DNA of 64,000 nucleotides from Vibrio metschnikovii CIP 69.14 (GTDB taxonomy: Bacteria > Pseudomonadota > Gammaproteobacteria > Enterobacterales > Vibrionaceae). The first letter of the stretch is position 1; every line of letters begins with the position of its first letter. The stretch covers positions 1,302,001 to 1,366,000 of the forward strand of contig NZ_ACZO01000006.1 in assembly GCF_000176155.1 (NCBI RefSeq), given 5' to 3'. Shown one piece after another: positions 18,475-31,197 of this stretch. The translations under genes were made by a program, and so were the position numbers. The notes under the pieces were generated by a model. That model was not told the DNA's origin. It saw only the letters and a list, made by a program, of their open reading frames with translations, and searched no databases.

Positions 18475-19548
18475 TTAGAAATAATATTCTACACCGACAG
18501 AGTACTCATCATAATCTGCTGATTTCCAACGACCTTTGTATGAATCACCAAAATCAAGAGTACGAGCACGGGCATAAAGCACCGCTGATGGATCTACAAA
18601 ATACAGCGCTTGTACAGACAGTACATCATCATCCGAACCTTTTAGCTTACTACCACCAACTTTAAGCTCATCATTTTTAGCATAACCTAACTTAAACTGC
18701 CAATCGCCAGTCGTATAAGCCAAGCCTGCTGAATACGCATTTTGTTTCTCTTTATCACCAGCGGCAGGTTTCGCTTCCATCATCTTATATTGTGCATAGA
18801 AGGAAAGTCCATTATCAAACCATCCTTGAACACCAAATAGATAGGCGTCGTTATCCCATTCAGTGCTCTCTTTAGCTACGTCACGGTTACCTTCATAAGC
18901 TAAATCAAATTGGAAGACAGATACTTTATAATGCGCAGCGGCACCTATCCAATAATCTTTACCATCGCCTTTCTGCGCTCCATCTTTACCAGCCATACCA
19001 TACGCTAAATTAAAAGATAGGCTATCTGCAAATGTTGGCGTATCCCAACGAATCGTATTTGAAGCACGGTCTTGATGCTTAGTTCCACCGATAGCCCCAC
19101 CCCAGTCGTATACATCACCTAAACCAGGGTTAGATGCTGGCCAATCCACCAATTCGTAAAGAGGTGACAAGACTCGGCCTAAACGAACAGTACCATAACT
19201 ATCGTGTTTAAAACCTACAAACGTATCACGAGCACCTAGTTCAGAGCCAGGATCAGAGAAGGATGGGTCAACATATCCAGCTTCAATTTGCCAAATAAAA
19301 GTTGATTCAATGTTTTTGAAGTCTTTCTCGCCACGGAAACCAATTCGAGATTCATTATTAAGCTGAGAGCCTCCTAACTTATCATCGGTTTCTTTATTAC
19401 CAGCATCGTAATCTCGGTAAGCGGCTTGTAATGCGATAACACCATAGACCTCGTAGTTATCTGCTGCAGAAACATTGAATGCAATACCAGATGCAAGCAT
19501 TGTTGCAACGGCTGCACCGACTAAGGAAGGTTTAAAATATTTGTCCAT
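18475..19548 (-). CDS. chiP: Gram-negative porin, probable chitoporin
   Basis: A 357-residue outer-membrane beta-barrel of the trimeric general-porin superfamily. It has a signal peptide ending NVSA-AD (about residue 28), then DNYEVYGVIALQAAY as the first strand, GFRGEKDF as a conserved turn, and a C-terminal aromatic residue (YYF) for BAM recognition. The chitoporin assignment is by position: in V. cholerae the ChiS-dependent chitoporin VC0972 lies next to ligA in this order. The sequence alone says only porin. It has a 470-base upstream region, fitting complex regulation. Confidence 0.8.
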   Translation of the reverse strand: MDKYFKPSLVGAAVATMLASGIAFNVSAADNYEVYGVIALQAAYRDYDAGNKETDDKLGGSQLNNESRIGFRGEKDFKNIESTFIWQIEAGYVDPSFSDPGSELGARDTFVGFKHDSYGTVRLGRVLSPLYELVDWPASNPGLGDVYDWGGAIGGTKHQDRASNTIRWDTPTFADSLSFNLAYGMAGKDGAQKGDGKDYWIGAAAHYKVSVFQFDLAYEGNRDVAKESTEWDNDAYLFGVQGWFDNGLSFYAQYKMMEAKPAAGDKEKQNAYSAGLAYTTGDWQFKLGYAKNDELKVGGSKLKGSDDDVLSVQALYFVDPSAVLYARARTLDFGDSYKGRWKSADYDEYSVGVEYYF

Positions 19549-19964
19549 GGAAAACTCCTAAAAATGGATATAGCTGTTTTTATGTTTTCCCCCAAAAGTT
19601 GGCCGCCGAAGGGAGAAAGCTTTTCCTTGTATGAGAATAAGTACTATCTCTCATCACTATCTGCATACACGTTGTGTATCCATGCATTAAGACTATCTGG
19701 ATAAGGTAAAACATCAATCAGATCTTAATTTTTAACTAAAAAAATATGAGCCATAACAAATTTTAAGCGAGTAAGTGATCAAGATCGAATAATTAACACA
19801 CTCAACAATAAAGCAATAAAAATCGTTATATAACAATATCTTATTTAAAATTAAAAATTCAATAATTGAAGTGAGTCGCATTGATCAAAAATAGAAAGTG
19901 ACAAATTAATTACAAGCCATTTCACTCCTTCCCTCTATTTAGCTAAGTTATTTTCTAGCAATAA
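19549..19964. promoter_or_regulatory. long upstream region of the porin gene
   Basis: About 416 bases without a gene between the porin start and the ligA terminator. It is markedly A/T-rich from 19730 to 19920, with several A and T tracts. The minus-strand porin promoter must lie here. Chitoporin genes are controlled by ChiS, CRP and, in some species, NagC, but I see no operator that clearly meets a consensus. An AGGAG ribosome binding site sits just before the porin ATG. Confidence 0.5.
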
Positions 19965-20000
19965 AAAACCCTTAACCATTGATCACTGGTTAAGGGTTTT
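19965..20000 (-). terminator. Rho-independent terminator after ligA
   Basis: A 14-bp perfect stem AAAACCCTTAACCA / TGGTTAAGGGTTTT with an eight-base loop. On the minus strand it runs into T6. It lies 19 bases after the ligA stop. Confidence 0.9.
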
Positions 20001-20018
20001 GGTTAGCATTTAAAATCG

Positions 20019-22043
<2,025 letters not shown>

Positions 22044-22046
22044 TCA

Positions 22047-22072
22047 TGAAAAAAGGCTCCGGTCGGAGCCTT
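22047..22072 (-). terminator. terminator after zipA
   Basis: Stem AAGGCTCC / GGAGCCTT with loop GGTC; on the minus strand it is followed by a T-run. It lies in the short zipA-ligA gap, so ligA needs readthrough or its own promoter. Confidence 0.8.
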
Positions 22073-22084
22073 ATGAGGTGTTAA

Positions 22085-22960
22085 TTACTGCTGTTTAAGT
22101 TTGAACTGTTGAATTTGCTTACGATACTCAGCTAGCCGATTGGGTGTCATCAGGTTACGTGCATCATCCAAAACATTAGCGCCCATATCATCGGCAATTT
22201 GTTGAGCCGTTTTAAGCATCAACTTGAAATTCTGCTCAGCGTCACCGTAACAAGGCAAGGTCATAAAGAAAGAGATGCCTTTGGTGGTAAATTCAGCGGG
22301 ATCGTCATGTTTTAATGTCCCCGGCTGTAACATATTAGCCACGCTAAATAACACTTTACCCGTTCCTGATAAATCAGCATGACGATGGTAGATATCCAGT
22401 TCACCATACAACAACCCATTTTGCTGAAAGCTGTCAAATAACTTGCTACCAACAAAAGGCTCAGCACCTGCACAGTGTACATTAAGCACAATCACCTGCA
22501 TTTCAGGCTCTTCTTCAGGTGTTTCAGTTTGAGCCGGAGTAATAGATTCAGGTTGCGGTTCAACCATCGACGTTTCGATACGACTTTCTTCTGAAATAGC
22601 GTCAGCCTTTAATTTAACGCTCGGTTCTGGCGCTGCTGTATCGAGATCATGTTTAGGAACGATTTGTTGTGTTGCATCGCCACTGTCTTGCAAATCATAA
22701 TCAGCAATTAGAGGGTCAATATCATGACCAGTTAAACCAAAATCAGGCTCTCGACGATCAGGGCGAGTCACTTCGTCAGTTGACGTCACCTTCGCCTCTT
22801 TTGCGGCCCTCTTATCTTGATGTTCAACATTGATACGCCCGAGCGGCTTATCGCCGAACTTCGACTTACCTTCTTTTTTACTGGTCCAAAGACCATGAAA
22901 CAATAAAGCGGCTATCGCTAGCCCGCCAACAATAATGAGTACGAATCGCAATTCCTGCAT
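22085..22960 (-). CDS. zipA: ZipA, FtsZ-interacting division protein
   Basis: A 291-residue essential division protein that tethers FtsZ to the membrane. It has an N-out membrane helix (about 5-24, [22 protein letters not shown]), a charged and Pro/Glu/Gln-rich linker (about 28-150) and a C-terminal FtsZ-binding domain (about 155-285, with [21 protein letters not shown]). The linker is variable and acidic, as is usual. It is divergent from cysZ and upstream of ligA, the conserved cysZ-zipA-ligA arrangement. Confidence 0.96.
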   Translation of the reverse strand: MQELRFVLIIVGGLAIAALLFHGLWTSKKEGKSKFGDKPLGRINVEHQDKRAAKEAKVTSTDEVTRPDRREPDFGLTGHDIDPLIADYDLQDSGDATQQIVPKHDLDTAAPEPSVKLKADAISEESRIETSMVEPQPESITPAQTETPEEEPEMQVIVLNVHCAGAEPFVGSKLFDSFQQNGLLYGELDIYHRHADLSGTGKVLFSVANMLQPGTLKHDDPAEFTTKGISFFMTLPCYGDAEQNFKLMLKTAQQIADDMGANVLDDARNLMTPNRLAEYRKQIQQFKLKQQ

Positions 22961-23182
22961 CTTAAACTCTCAGTGTTTCGGTGTTGATGTTCCGAGCTCT
23001 AACGCCTATGTTGAACGTCTGCCAAGGTGGGGTGTATCAAACTATAAGGTTACTTTACCAAAAGTTACCCCTGATTTAGAACAACTTAATGTTAGAAGTT
23101 ACGTCTACAGGCGCATTTTTATTATTGTAAGCTTCAGTTACACTCTAAATTCTGTTTTTTTGCGTTCATTTCGGAAGAGACC

Positions 23183-23956
23183 ATGCCCACACGCTCTGGA
23201 TTAGATTATTTTTTTGATGGTGTTCATCTGGCTTTTTCACCAGGCATCCGTCGTTTTACTTTACTTCCTTTGATGATCAACGTGCTGCTGATTGGAACGG
23301 CTTTGTATTATCTTTTCACCCATCTTAACGATTGGATAACCCAGTGGCTTGACGCTCTACCTAGTTTTTTATCTTGGCTATATTATCTGCTTTGGCCATT
23401 GCTCACTATCACTATCCTCGGTACCTTTTCCTATTTTTTCAGCACGCTAGCTAATTTTATTGCTTCGCCTTTTCATGGCCTATTGGCCGAAAAAGTCGAG
23501 CAAAAAATAACCGGAAAAATCGAAAGCGATCTCAGCTTATTCTCTGTACTCAAGGATACGCCACGCATTCTTCTTCGTGAGGGACAAAAGCTTTTTTACG
23601 TTATTCCCCGAGCACTAGGATTATTTCTACTGTTACTCATCCCCGGCTTGGGGCAAACACTAGGGCCCATCGTCTGGTTTTTATTCACCGCTTGGATACT
23701 CGCCATCCAATATTGTGATTATTCCTTTGATAACCATAAAGTTGACTTTAAAGTGATGCGAAACCAGTTAAAACAAAAACCAGGTAAAACTTACGGCTTT
23801 GGCATGATAGTCGCGCTGTTAACCACGATTCCTGTCGTTAATCTTTTTATTATGCCAATTGCAGTATGCGGAGCCACCGCCATGTGGGTTGGTGAGTTTA
23901 AATATTCCCACACCAATCACTCGGCATCTGCCAGCAAGACGATGTCCGCCAAGTAG
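23183..23956 (+). CDS. cysZ: CysZ, sulfate permease
   Basis: An inner-membrane sulfate/sulfite transporter feeding cysteine synthesis. The 257-residue product has four or more strongly hydrophobic segments (about 28-50, 65-95, 145-180 and 205-235). Its N-terminal pattern GLDYFFDGVHLAFSPGIRRFTLLPLMIN is typical. The start ATG has GGAAGAG before it. The next gene, cysK, works in the same pathway, 188 bases on. Confidence 0.95.
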   Translation: MPTRSGLDYFFDGVHLAFSPGIRRFTLLPLMINVLLIGTALYYLFTHLNDWITQWLDALPSFLSWLYYLLWPLLTITILGTFSYFFSTLANFIASPFHGLLAEKVEQKITGKIESDLSLFSVLKDTPRILLREGQKLFYVIPRALGLFLLLLIPGLGQTLGPIVWFLFTAWILAIQYCDYSFDNHKVDFKVMRNQLKQKPGKTYGFGMIVALLTTIPVVNLFIMPIAVCGATAMWVGEFKYSHTNHSASASKTMSAK

Positions 23957-24144
23957 CTCAGCTATCTAGGTAATGAATCACATCAGTCTATAAGCGAAGA
24001 GAATAAAGCCATCTAATAAATCACTAATAAGTTATAACTTTTTAATCCTTTTACTTTTCTATCGAATCTCTATTCTTGACCAGTATCAACCAATTTGTAG
24101 CAACGCATCAACGATTGATCTATGCGTAATAAAGGGACAGCACA

Positions 24145-25113
24145 ATGAGTAAAATTTACGAAGACAACTCTCTGACTATCGGTAACACTCCTCTGGTTCG
24201 CCTAAACAAAGTCAGTAACGGCCGTGTATTAGCCAAAATTGAAGCACGTAACCCAAGCTTCAGTGTTAAATGTCGTATTGGCGCTAACATGATTTGGGAA
24301 GCAGAAAAGCAAGGCAAGTTAAAAGAAGGAATTGAGCTAGTCGAGCCAACCAGTGGCAATACTGGCGTCGCTTTGGCCTTTGTGGCTGCAGCCCGTGGTT
24401 ATAAACTGACCTTAACTATGCCAGAGTCGATGAGTCTTGAGCGTCGTAAACTACTCAAAGCGCTTGGTGCTAACCTTGAATTGACTGAAGCAGCAAAAGG
24501 CATGAAAGGCGCTATTGCCAAAGCAGAAGAAATCGTCGCCAGCAACCCAAGTAAATACTTACTGCTTCAGCAATTCGATAACCCGGCCAACCCTGCTATT
24601 CACGAAAAAACCACAGGCCCTGAGATCTGGGAAGCCACCGATGGTCAAATTGATGTCTTCGTTGCTGGGGTGGGTACTGGTGGTACTCTCACCGGAACAA
24701 GCCGTTATATTAAGGGTGAAAAAGGTAAAGCGATCATTTCTGTCGCCGTAGAACCTGCCGAATCACCAGTGATCAGCCAAGCTTTGGCAGGAGAAGAAAT
24801 TAAACCTGCGCCACACAAAATCCAAGGCATTGGAGCAGGATTTATTCCAGGCAACCTAGATTTAGAACTGATTGACCGTGTAGAAACCGTGACGTCTGAT
24901 GAAGCCATCGATATGGCTCGCCGCTTAATGGAAGAAGAAGGGATTTTAGCCGGAATATCTTCAGGTGCTGCGGTTGTCGCCGCTAATCGCCTCGCTGAAC
25001 TTCCTGAATTTGCTGGAAAAACCATTGTCACTGTGCTACCAAGCTCAGGTGAACGTTACCTAAGCACGGCGCTCTTTGCCGGTATTTTTACTGAGAAAGA
25101 AAACCAACAGTAA
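24145..25113 (+). CDS. cysK: cysteine synthase A (O-acetylserine sulfhydrylase)
   Basis: A PLP enzyme making cysteine from O-acetylserine and sulfide. The 322-residue product starts [21 protein letters not shown]. The PLP lysine is K42 in [17 protein letters not shown] binds substrate near 69, and GTGGTLTG binds the PLP phosphate near 177. CysK rather than CysM is indicated by the [10 protein letters not shown] motif and by the adjacent cysZ and ptsHI, as in E. coli. Confidence 0.97.
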   Translation: MSKIYEDNSLTIGNTPLVRLNKVSNGRVLAKIEARNPSFSVKCRIGANMIWEAEKQGKLKEGIELVEPTSGNTGVALAFVAAARGYKLTLTMPESMSLERRKLLKALGANLELTEAAKGMKGAIAKAEEIVASNPSKYLLLQQFDNPANPAIHEKTTGPEIWEATDGQIDVFVAGVGTGGTLTGTSRYIKGEKGKAIISVAVEPAESPVISQALAGEEIKPAPHKIQGIGAGFIPGNLDLELIDRVETVTSDEAIDMARRLMEEEGILAGISSGAAVVAANRLAELPEFAGKTIVTVLPSSGERYLSTALFAGIFTEKENQQ

Positions 25114-25139
25114 TAGGTGATTAAATCAAATTTTCGTTC

Positions 25140-25166
25140 AAAAAAGCCCCATGCAGGGGCTTTTTT
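25140..25166 (+). terminator. Rho-independent terminator after cysK
   Basis: Stem AAAAAAGCCCC / GGGGCTTTTTT with loop ATGCA. It ends the cysK transcript before the pts operon. Confidence 0.92.
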
Positions 25167-25410
25167 GTTGATCCTTGCCCCACCTTTGGTAATATCGGGA
25201 TGTTTTATTTCTAGCTTCAAAATAAAGAAGCAGGCAAGATTAAAGTCAAGGCTGATTTTTGGTAAAACTCTACCTCAGCCATTGATTGTTTTAAACTGAA
25301 ATAAGCGCTACCACGAAAATCCCGTTACTCCGCTAGCAGAAATGGGCAGTTAAGGTTAAGCTTATCTAAGTGAACAACTTACAAAAACTACATTAATTGG
25401 GGTATAACAC

Positions 25411-25668
25411 ATGTACGAGAAGCAAGTAGAAATCACTGCAGAAAACGGTCTTCATACTCGTCCAGCTGCACAGTTTGTTAAAGAAGCAAAAGCGTTCGAT
25501 GCAGATATTACTGTCACTTCAAACGGTAAAAGCGCCAGTGCTAAAAGCTTATTTAAACTACAAACCCTTGGCCTAGTTAAAGGCACAGTGGTCTCTATCT
25601 CGGCTGAAGGCCCTCAAGCGAAAGAAGCCGTTGACCATCTAGTTGCCCTAATGGACCAACTTCACTAA
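25411..25668 (+). CDS. ptsH: HPr, phosphocarrier protein of the PTS
   Basis: An 85-residue cytoplasmic phosphocarrier that takes phosphate from EI and passes it to EIIA proteins. The active site His15 is in [10 protein letters not shown] and the conserved Ser46 region reads [13 protein letters not shown]. The length matches E. coli HPr. It is the first gene of ptsH-ptsI-crr. A 146-base gap with two hairpins separates it from ptsI, longer than the gap in E. coli. Confidence 0.98.
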   Translation: MYEKQVEITAENGLHTRPAAQFVKEAKAFDADITVTSNGKSASAKSLFKLQTLGLVKGTVVSISAEGPQAKEAVDHLVALMDQLH

Positions 25669-25690
25669 TCGACGCTCTCTATTTTAGATA

Positions 25691-25765
25691 AAGGTCATTT
25701 TGTTTAAACGACAAAGTGGCCTTATTTGAAATATGACCAACAATAAGCTAAATGTTATTGTTGGC
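25691..25765 (+). promoter_or_regulatory. two hairpins in the ptsH-ptsI gap
   Basis: The first hairpin (25691-25724) pairs AAGGTCATTTTGT with ACAAAGTGGCCTT, with G-U pairs, and is followed by ATTTG. The second (about 25739-25765) pairs CCAACAATAA with TTATTGTTGG around a loop of about eight bases. Neither has a strong T-run. They could attenuate or process the transcript between HPr and EI. Confidence 0.5.
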
Positions 25766-25814
25766 ACATCGTCCATATTCTCCCGTTTACAGTTGACCAA
25801 TTTAAGGTAAGGCT

Positions 25815-27539
25815 ATGATTTCAGGCATCCTAGCATCTCCAGGTATTGCTATCGGTAAAGCACTACTACTTCAAGAAGATGAAATAGTCCTAAACACAAA
25901 CACCATCTCAGACGCAGATGTAGCAGCAGAAATTGAGCGTTTTTACGACGCACGCGCAAAATCATCCGCGCAGCTCACTGTTATTAAACAAAAAGCGCTT
26001 GAGACCTTTGGTGAAGAGAAAGAGGCCATCTTCGAAGGCCATATCATGCTACTGGAAGATGAAGAGCTAGAAGACGAAATTTTAGCCCTCATCAAAAATG
26101 ATAAATTATCAGCAGATAACGCGATTTATACGGTGATTGAAGAGCAAGCCGCTGCCCTTGAATCGCTCGATGATGAATATTTGAAAGAGCGTGCAACGGA
26201 TATTCGTGATATCGGTACCCGCTTTGTAAAAAATGCATTAGGCATTAATATCGTATCACTCAGTGATATTAATCAAAAAGTTATCTTGGTTGCTTACGAT
26301 CTAACGCCTTCAGAAACGGCACAAATCAACCTTGATTATGTGCTTGGCTTTGCTTGTGACATTGGTGGCCGCACCTCACATACCTCAATCATGGCACGCT
26401 CTCTAGAACTGCCTGCGATTGTTGGTACTAATGACATTACCAAACAAGTAAAAAATGGTGACATGCTGGTCATCGACGCAATTAATAACAAAATTTTTGT
26501 CAATCCAACCGAAGCTGAACTTGAGCAAGCCAAACAAGTACAGCGCGACTTCTTTGCTGAAAAAGAAGAACTTGCCAAATTAAAAGATCTCCCAGCACAA
26601 ACCCTTGATGGGCATAGTGTTGAAGTGTGCGGTAACATTGGTACCGTAAAAGATTGCGATGGCATCATTCGTAACGGCGGAGAAGGTGTTGGTCTGTATC
26701 GTACCGAGTTCTTATTTATGGACCGTGACGCCCTACCAACTGAAGAAGAGCAGTATCAAGCTTATAAGCAAGTTGCCGAAGCGATGAAAGGCCAATCGGT
26801 CATTATCCGTACTATGGATATTGGTGGTGACAAAGATTTACCTTACATGGATTTACCAAAAGAAATGAACCCATTTTTGGGTTGGCGTGCAATCCGTATT
26901 AGCTTAGATCGCCGTGATATTCTGCGCGATCAGTTGCGTGGTATTTTACGTGCATCGGCACACGGCACATTGCGCATCATGTTCCCAATGATCATTTCAG
27001 TTGAAGAAATTCGTGAGCTGAAAAATGCCATTGAAGAGTACAAAGCTGAGCTACGCAGCGAAGGGCTAGCATTCGACGAAAACATCGAAATTGGTGTAAT
27101 GGTGGAGACACCAGCAGCAGCAGCGATCGCTCATCATTTGGCGAAAGAAGTGGCCTTCTTCTCGATTGGCACCAACGACTTGACCCAATATACCCTAGCG
27201 GTAGACCGCGGTAACGAAATGATTTCTCACTTGTACAACCCATTATCACCAGCGGTTTTAACGGTGATTAAACAAGTGATTGATGCTTCTCACGCTGCAG
27301 GAAAATGGACCGGAATGTGTGGTGAGCTTGCAGGAGATGAGCGCGCGACACTACTATTACTTGGTATGGGATTAGATGAATTCTCGATGAGTGGTATTTC
27401 TATCCCTAAAGTAAAAAAAGTGATTCGTAACACCAATTTTGCAGAAGTCAAAGCCATGGCAGAACATGCGTTGTCATTACCGACCGCCGCTGAAATTGAA
27501 GCGTGTGTAGAAAAATTCATCGCAGAGAAGTGCCAATAA
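25815..27539 (+). CDS. ptsI: PTS enzyme I
   Basis: Phosphoenolpyruvate-protein phosphotransferase, the first enzyme of the PTS. The 574 residues comprise an HPr-binding helical domain, the phosphohistidine domain with His189 in [13 protein letters not shown], and the PEP-binding TIM barrel with [13 protein letters not shown] [22 protein letters not shown] and the catalytic Cys in GMCGELAGD near 502. The start follows a TAAGGTAAGGCT stretch. It donates to HPr, encoded just upstream. Confidence 0.98.
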   Translation: MISGILASPGIAIGKALLLQEDEIVLNTNTISDADVAAEIERFYDARAKSSAQLTVIKQKALETFGEEKEAIFEGHIMLLEDEELEDEILALIKNDKLSADNAIYTVIEEQAAALESLDDEYLKERATDIRDIGTRFVKNALGINIVSLSDINQKVILVAYDLTPSETAQINLDYVLGFACDIGGRTSHTSIMARSLELPAIVGTNDITKQVKNGDMLVIDAINNKIFVNPTEAELEQAKQVQRDFFAEKEELAKLKDLPAQTLDGHSVEVCGNIGTVKDCDGIIRNGGEGVGLYRTEFLFMDRDALPTEEEQYQAYKQVAEAMKGQSVIIRTMDIGGDKDLPYMDLPKEMNPFLGWRAIRISLDRRDILRDQLRGILRASAHGTLRIMFPMIISVEEIRELKNAIEEYKAELRSEGLAFDENIEIGVMVETPAAAAIAHHLAKEVAFFSIGTNDLTQYTLAVDRGNEMISHLYNPLSPAVLTVIKQVIDASHAAGKWTGMCGELAGDERATLLLLGMGLDEFSMSGISIPKVKKVIRNTNFAEVKAMAEHALSLPTAAEIEACVEKFIAEKCQ

Positions 27540-27616
27540 GCCATCAGCCCCCTACAATAGGTGACGATCAGCAAACTCCTTGAAGGATATAAAAATAGTC
27601 GTCTATTGTTTGGGAT

Positions 27617-27638
27617 TGGTATACTATACTGGTATAGA
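27617..27638 (+). promoter_or_regulatory. possible crr promoter: two extended -10 elements
   Basis: TGGTATACT at 27617-27625 is a good extended -10, and TGGTATAGA at 27630-27638 repeats it 13 bases on. No convincing -35 is seen. They lie about 30-50 bases before crr. Separate crr transcription is known in E. coli, so an internal promoter is plausible; the direct repeat might instead be an operator. Confidence 0.4.
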
Positions 27639-27668
27639 ATAAATTTGAAACGTTAGGAGCATGACACA

Positions 27669-28178
27669 ATGGGTCTGTTTGACAAACTTAAAAAGCTAGT
27701 CTCTGATGACAGCGCTGACGCAAGTGCAATTGAAATTATTGCACCGCTTTCTGGTGAAATTGTAAACATTGAAGATGTGCCAGATGTCGTGTTTGCCGAG
27801 AAAATCGTTGGTGATGGTATTGCAATTAAACCTACGGGTAACAAAATGGTTGCTCCAGTAAACGGGACTATCGGTAAAATCTTCGAAACGAATCACGCAT
27901 TCTCTATTGAATCTGACGATGGCGTTGAGCTGTTTGTTCACTTCGGTATTGATACCGTTGAATTGAAAGGCGAAGGCTTTAAGCGTATCGCTCAGGAAGG
28001 TCAATCAGTAAAAGTGGGCGACACAATTATTGAATTCGATCTTGCTTTGCTAGAAGAAAAAGCCAAATCAACACTGACTCCGGTTGTTATCTCTAACATG
28101 GATGAGATTAAAGAACTGAGCAAGTTGTCAGGTTCTGTAACGGTTGGTGAAACTCCCGTTCTTCGTGTAACTAAGTAA
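27669..28178 (+). CDS. crr: EIIA-Glc (Crr), glucose-specific PTS component
   Basis: A 169-residue cytoplasmic phosphocarrier and regulator of adenylate cyclase and inducer exclusion. The phospho-accepting His91 lies in [14 protein letters not shown] and the second conserved histidine is His76 in ETNHAF. The start [14 protein letters not shown] is the amphipathic membrane-binding N terminus. It is the expected phosphate donor to TreB, encoded in the same window, because that EIIBC has no EIIA domain. Confidence 0.98.
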   Translation: MGLFDKLKKLVSDDSADASAIEIIAPLSGEIVNIEDVPDVVFAEKIVGDGIAIKPTGNKMVAPVNGTIGKIFETNHAFSIESDDGVELFVHFGIDTVELKGEGFKRIAQEGQSVKVGDTIIEFDLALLEEKAKSTLTPVVISNMDEIKELSKLSGSVTVGETPVLRVTK

Positions 28179-28215
28179 GCGACTTATCGCTAACTTACAC
28201 TCAAGACTTGAAACG

Positions 28216-28247
28216 AAACGCTGCCATCATGGCAGCGTTTTTATTTT
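28216..28247. terminator. terminator between crr and ubiF
   Basis: A perfect 10-bp stem AAACGCTGCC / GGCAGCGTTT with loop ATCAT, followed by TTATTTT. It lies between convergent genes and may serve crr and ubiF. Confidence 0.9.
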
Positions 28248-28268
28248 GTGGCTCGCTATCCTATCCAC

Positions 28269-29423
28269 TTACAAACCAAGCGCGTAACGTAATACCTGCT
28301 GCTTGATCGGCCCCGTATAATCCGCCCCTTTTAATAAAGCATTACGCATTACTTTTAAAGGTAATTTATCGTTACTGAAGGTTTTATAAAATACATCCAT
28401 GCCAGTTTGCATCAACAAGTTATCAGGGCGACGCTGACACTGATACTGTGAAAAATGCGTATCAGCAAACACTGAAACGTCTTTTGTTACCGCTAATAAT
28501 ACGGAAACATCTTTAAAACCGAGATTCACCCCCTGCCCTGCAAGAGGATTAATCGTGTGCGCGGCATCGCCGACTAAAATACATCCCTGCTTGACATAAC
28601 ATTGAGCATGACGACGAGTTAATGGAAAATGACCATGCTGCAACACCTCAATATCACCAAGCTCTTGTGGAAAATGGTTAAGGATCTCTTCTCTAAGTTG
28701 ACTTAATGATAAATTCGCCAGTTGCTTAATTCGCTGTGGTGAGTCATACCATACCAATGAAGCCTGATGACCGGTTAACGGTAAAAACGATCGGGGTCCA
28801 GAAGGAAAAAACTGTTGCCAAGTAATGTCTTGTTGTGGTTTTTCCGTCACAACATTGATCAACATACAGTGTTGGCGATAATCCCAAGCCGTGATGCCAA
28901 TTTGCGCCATTTTTCTCACTTGTGACTGAGCGCCATCCGCACCAATAATCCATTGGCTATGCAAAACCTCACCCGATTGCAAAGTGATCGTTTTGAGTTC
29001 AGTACTAAAATTAATATGATTGAGTTGATCGGGGCAAAATAGCGTCAGATTTGGATAAAGTGCAAACTGCTCCCATAACCCCAATTGAAGGATTCGATTT
29101 TCAACCATAAAACCCAGTTGCGCTAATCCTAAAGAGTCACTCGAAAAACGAGTGCGACACTCTGGGTGCTCCCAAGTTTCTAAACGACGATAAGGACAGA
29201 GACGCATTTCTGCAATTGCCGACCAAGCGCCTAAGGATTGTAATAAATCAACAGAGGTTTGCGAGATGGCCGAAATACGCACATCCATCGGTTGCTCTGG
29301 CGAAAATGGCTGCGGAGCATAGCCTTCGACTAGCGCCACTCGTCGCCCTTGTTTTGCAAAGCCTAAAGCAGCGGCGGCACCGACCATTCCACCACCGACC
29401 ACAACAACATCAAAATTATTCAT
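28269..29423 (-). CDS. ubiF: UbiF-like FAD-dependent ubiquinone-pathway hydroxylase
   Basis: A 384-residue flavin monooxygenase of the UbiH/UbiF/UbiI family, for C6 hydroxylation of the demethoxyubiquinol ring. The dinucleotide motif GGGMVGAAAALGFAKQG is near the N terminus, GADGAQSQVR is mid-protein, and GDAAHTINPLAGQGVNLG is the second FAD site. UbiF rather than UbiH or UbiI is suggested by its position next to and divergent from miaB, as in E. coli. The open frame extends 39 codons further, but ATG 29423 has AAAAGGG upstream and matches the family start. Confidence 0.9.
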   Translation of the reverse strand: MNNFDVVVVGGGMVGAAAALGFAKQGRRVALVEGYAPQPFSPEQPMDVRISAISQTSVDLLQSLGAWSAIAEMRLCPYRRLETWEHPECRTRFSSDSLGLAQLGFMVENRILQLGLWEQFALYPNLTLFCPDQLNHINFSTELKTITLQSGEVLHSQWIIGADGAQSQVRKMAQIGITAWDYRQHCMLINVVTEKPQQDITWQQFFPSGPRSFLPLTGHQASLVWYDSPQRIKQLANLSLSQLREEILNHFPQELGDIEVLQHGHFPLTRRHAQCYVKQGCILVGDAAHTINPLAGQGVNLGFKDVSVLLAVTKDVSVFADTHFSQYQCQRRPDNLLMQTGMDVFYKTFSNDKLPLKVMRNALLKGADYTGPIKQQVLRYALGL

Positions 29424-29655
29424 GCTTGACCCTTTTGGGTTACTCTCTTTCTGGGTCCATTGTACGGAGTGAGTTTTTTTTTGCGAACATATTTGTCCTA
29501 AAACCTTGTATAAAACAGGGTGAAAACCCAGTAACAGCAACGGTTATAATTTATTTCTAACCCTAGTCAGTCACAAACGAAAGCAGTACAATACGCCGCT
29601 ACCGTCGTGATGGCGGATCCTTATTTGAACAAACTATTGAACGAGCGAAAGTGAG

Positions 29656-31080
29656 ATGAGTAAGAAACTGCTAATTAAAACCTGGGGCTGTCAGATGAAC
29701 GAATACGATTCATCGAAAATGGCCGATTTGCTCAACGCGGCAAATGGTTATGAGCTAACTGAAGAGCCAGAGGAAGCAGACGTACTTCTACTTAATACCT
29801 GTTCAATCCGGGAAAAAGCCCAAGAGAAGGTCTTCCATCAACTCGGGCGTTGGAAAAATCTTAAAGACAAAAAACCAGGTGTCGTAATTGGTGTGGGCGG
29901 CTGTGTAGCAACCCAAGAAGGCGATCATATTCGTGAGCGTGCCCCGTTTGTTGATGTGATTTTTGGCCCACAAACCTTGCACCGCTTGCCTGAAATGATC
30001 AAGCAATCACAATCGACTGATGCACCAGTGATGGATATCTCTTTCCCTGAAATCGAGAAATTCGATCGCTTACCTGAACCTAAAGCAGAAGGCCCTACCG
30101 CTTTTGTCTCCATCATGGAAGGCTGCTCAAAATATTGTACTTACTGCGTCGTACCTTATACGCGTGGTGAGGAAGTGAGCCGTCCAATGGATGATGTGTT
30201 ATATGAAATAGCACAATTGGCCGCTCAAGGCGTGCGTGAAGTCAACCTACTAGGGCAAAACGTCAATGCTTATCGTGGACCAATGCACGATGGGACCATC
30301 TGCTCATTTGCTGAACTATTACGTTTAGTGGCTTCAATCGATGGTATTGACCGTATTCGCTTTACGACCAGTCACCCGCTAGAATTTACTGATGACATCA
30401 TCGCGGTATACGAAGATACGCCGGAGCTAGTGAGCTTCTTGCATCTTCCTGTACAAAGTGGCAGTGATCGCATCTTAACCATGATGAAGCGCCCACACAC
30501 GGCGATCGAATATAAATCGATCATCCGTAAACTGCGTAAAGCACGTCCGGACATTCAAATCAGCTCTGACTTTATTGTTGGTTTCCCAGGCGAATCGGAT
30601 AATGATTTCCAAGCCACGATGAAACTGATCAGAGACGTTGATTTTGATATGAGCTTTAGCTTTATTTTCTCACCTCGCCCGGGTACGCCAGCCGCCGATT
30701 ATCCTTGTGATGTATCGGAAGAGACGAAAAAAGAGCGCCTATATGAACTTCAGCAACAAATTAATAGCCAAGCGATGCGCTATTCTCGTTTGATGCTTGA
30801 TACTGAACAGCGTATTTTAGTCGAAGGTCCATCAAAGAAAAACTTGATGGAACTGCGCGGACGCACTGAGAATAACCGTGTCGTCAACTTTGAAGGCTCA
30901 CCCGATCTGATTGGTCAATTCGTTGATGTGAAGATTGTTGATGTCTTCTCCAACTCCCTACGTGGTGAACTGATCCGTACTGAGTCGGAAATGAACCTAC
31001 GCGTCGTTATTTCGCCTTCACAAATGATGGCAAGAACGCGCCGAGAAGATGCCTTAGGCGTTGCTTCTTTCACGCCATAA
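29656..31080 (+). CDS. miaB: MiaB, tRNA-2-methylthio-N6-dimethylallyladenosine synthase
   Basis: A radical SAM methylthiotransferase that modifies A37 of tRNAs reading UNN codons, including tRNA-Tyr, present in this window. The 474 residues hold the UPF0004 domain with its three cluster Cys ([30 protein letters not shown]), the radical SAM cluster C157-x3-C161-x2-C164 (GCSKYCTYC), and a C-terminal TRAM domain. It heads the miaB-phoH-ybeY-corC-lnt series. Confidence 0.97.
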   Translation: MSKKLLIKTWGCQMNEYDSSKMADLLNAANGYELTEEPEEADVLLLNTCSIREKAQEKVFHQLGRWKNLKDKKPGVVIGVGGCVATQEGDHIRERAPFVDVIFGPQTLHRLPEMIKQSQSTDAPVMDISFPEIEKFDRLPEPKAEGPTAFVSIMEGCSKYCTYCVVPYTRGEEVSRPMDDVLYEIAQLAAQGVREVNLLGQNVNAYRGPMHDGTICSFAELLRLVASIDGIDRIRFTTSHPLEFTDDIIAVYEDTPELVSFLHLPVQSGSDRILTMMKRPHTAIEYKSIIRKLRKARPDIQISSDFIVGFPGESDNDFQATMKLIRDVDFDMSFSFIFSPRPGTPAADYPCDVSEETKKERLYELQQQINSQAMRYSRLMLDTEQRILVEGPSKKNLMELRGRTENNRVVNFEGSPDLIGQFVDVKIVDVFSNSLRGELIRTESEMNLRVVISPSQMMARTRREDALGVASFTP

Positions 31081-31197
31081 TATGGGGTAAGTCCCCCTCA
31101 TAATGACGTGTGAGGAAGATTGACGCTTTTGGTCACAACATTCCATGGCTAGCCGGTCACCATCGGCTACGCCATCATGATTTATTGAGAGGCCAAT

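Noticed and set aside
29424..29540. 39-codon N-terminal extension of ubiF
   Set aside because: The FAD-binding strand that opens the family begins at the downstream Met with AAAAGGG before it.
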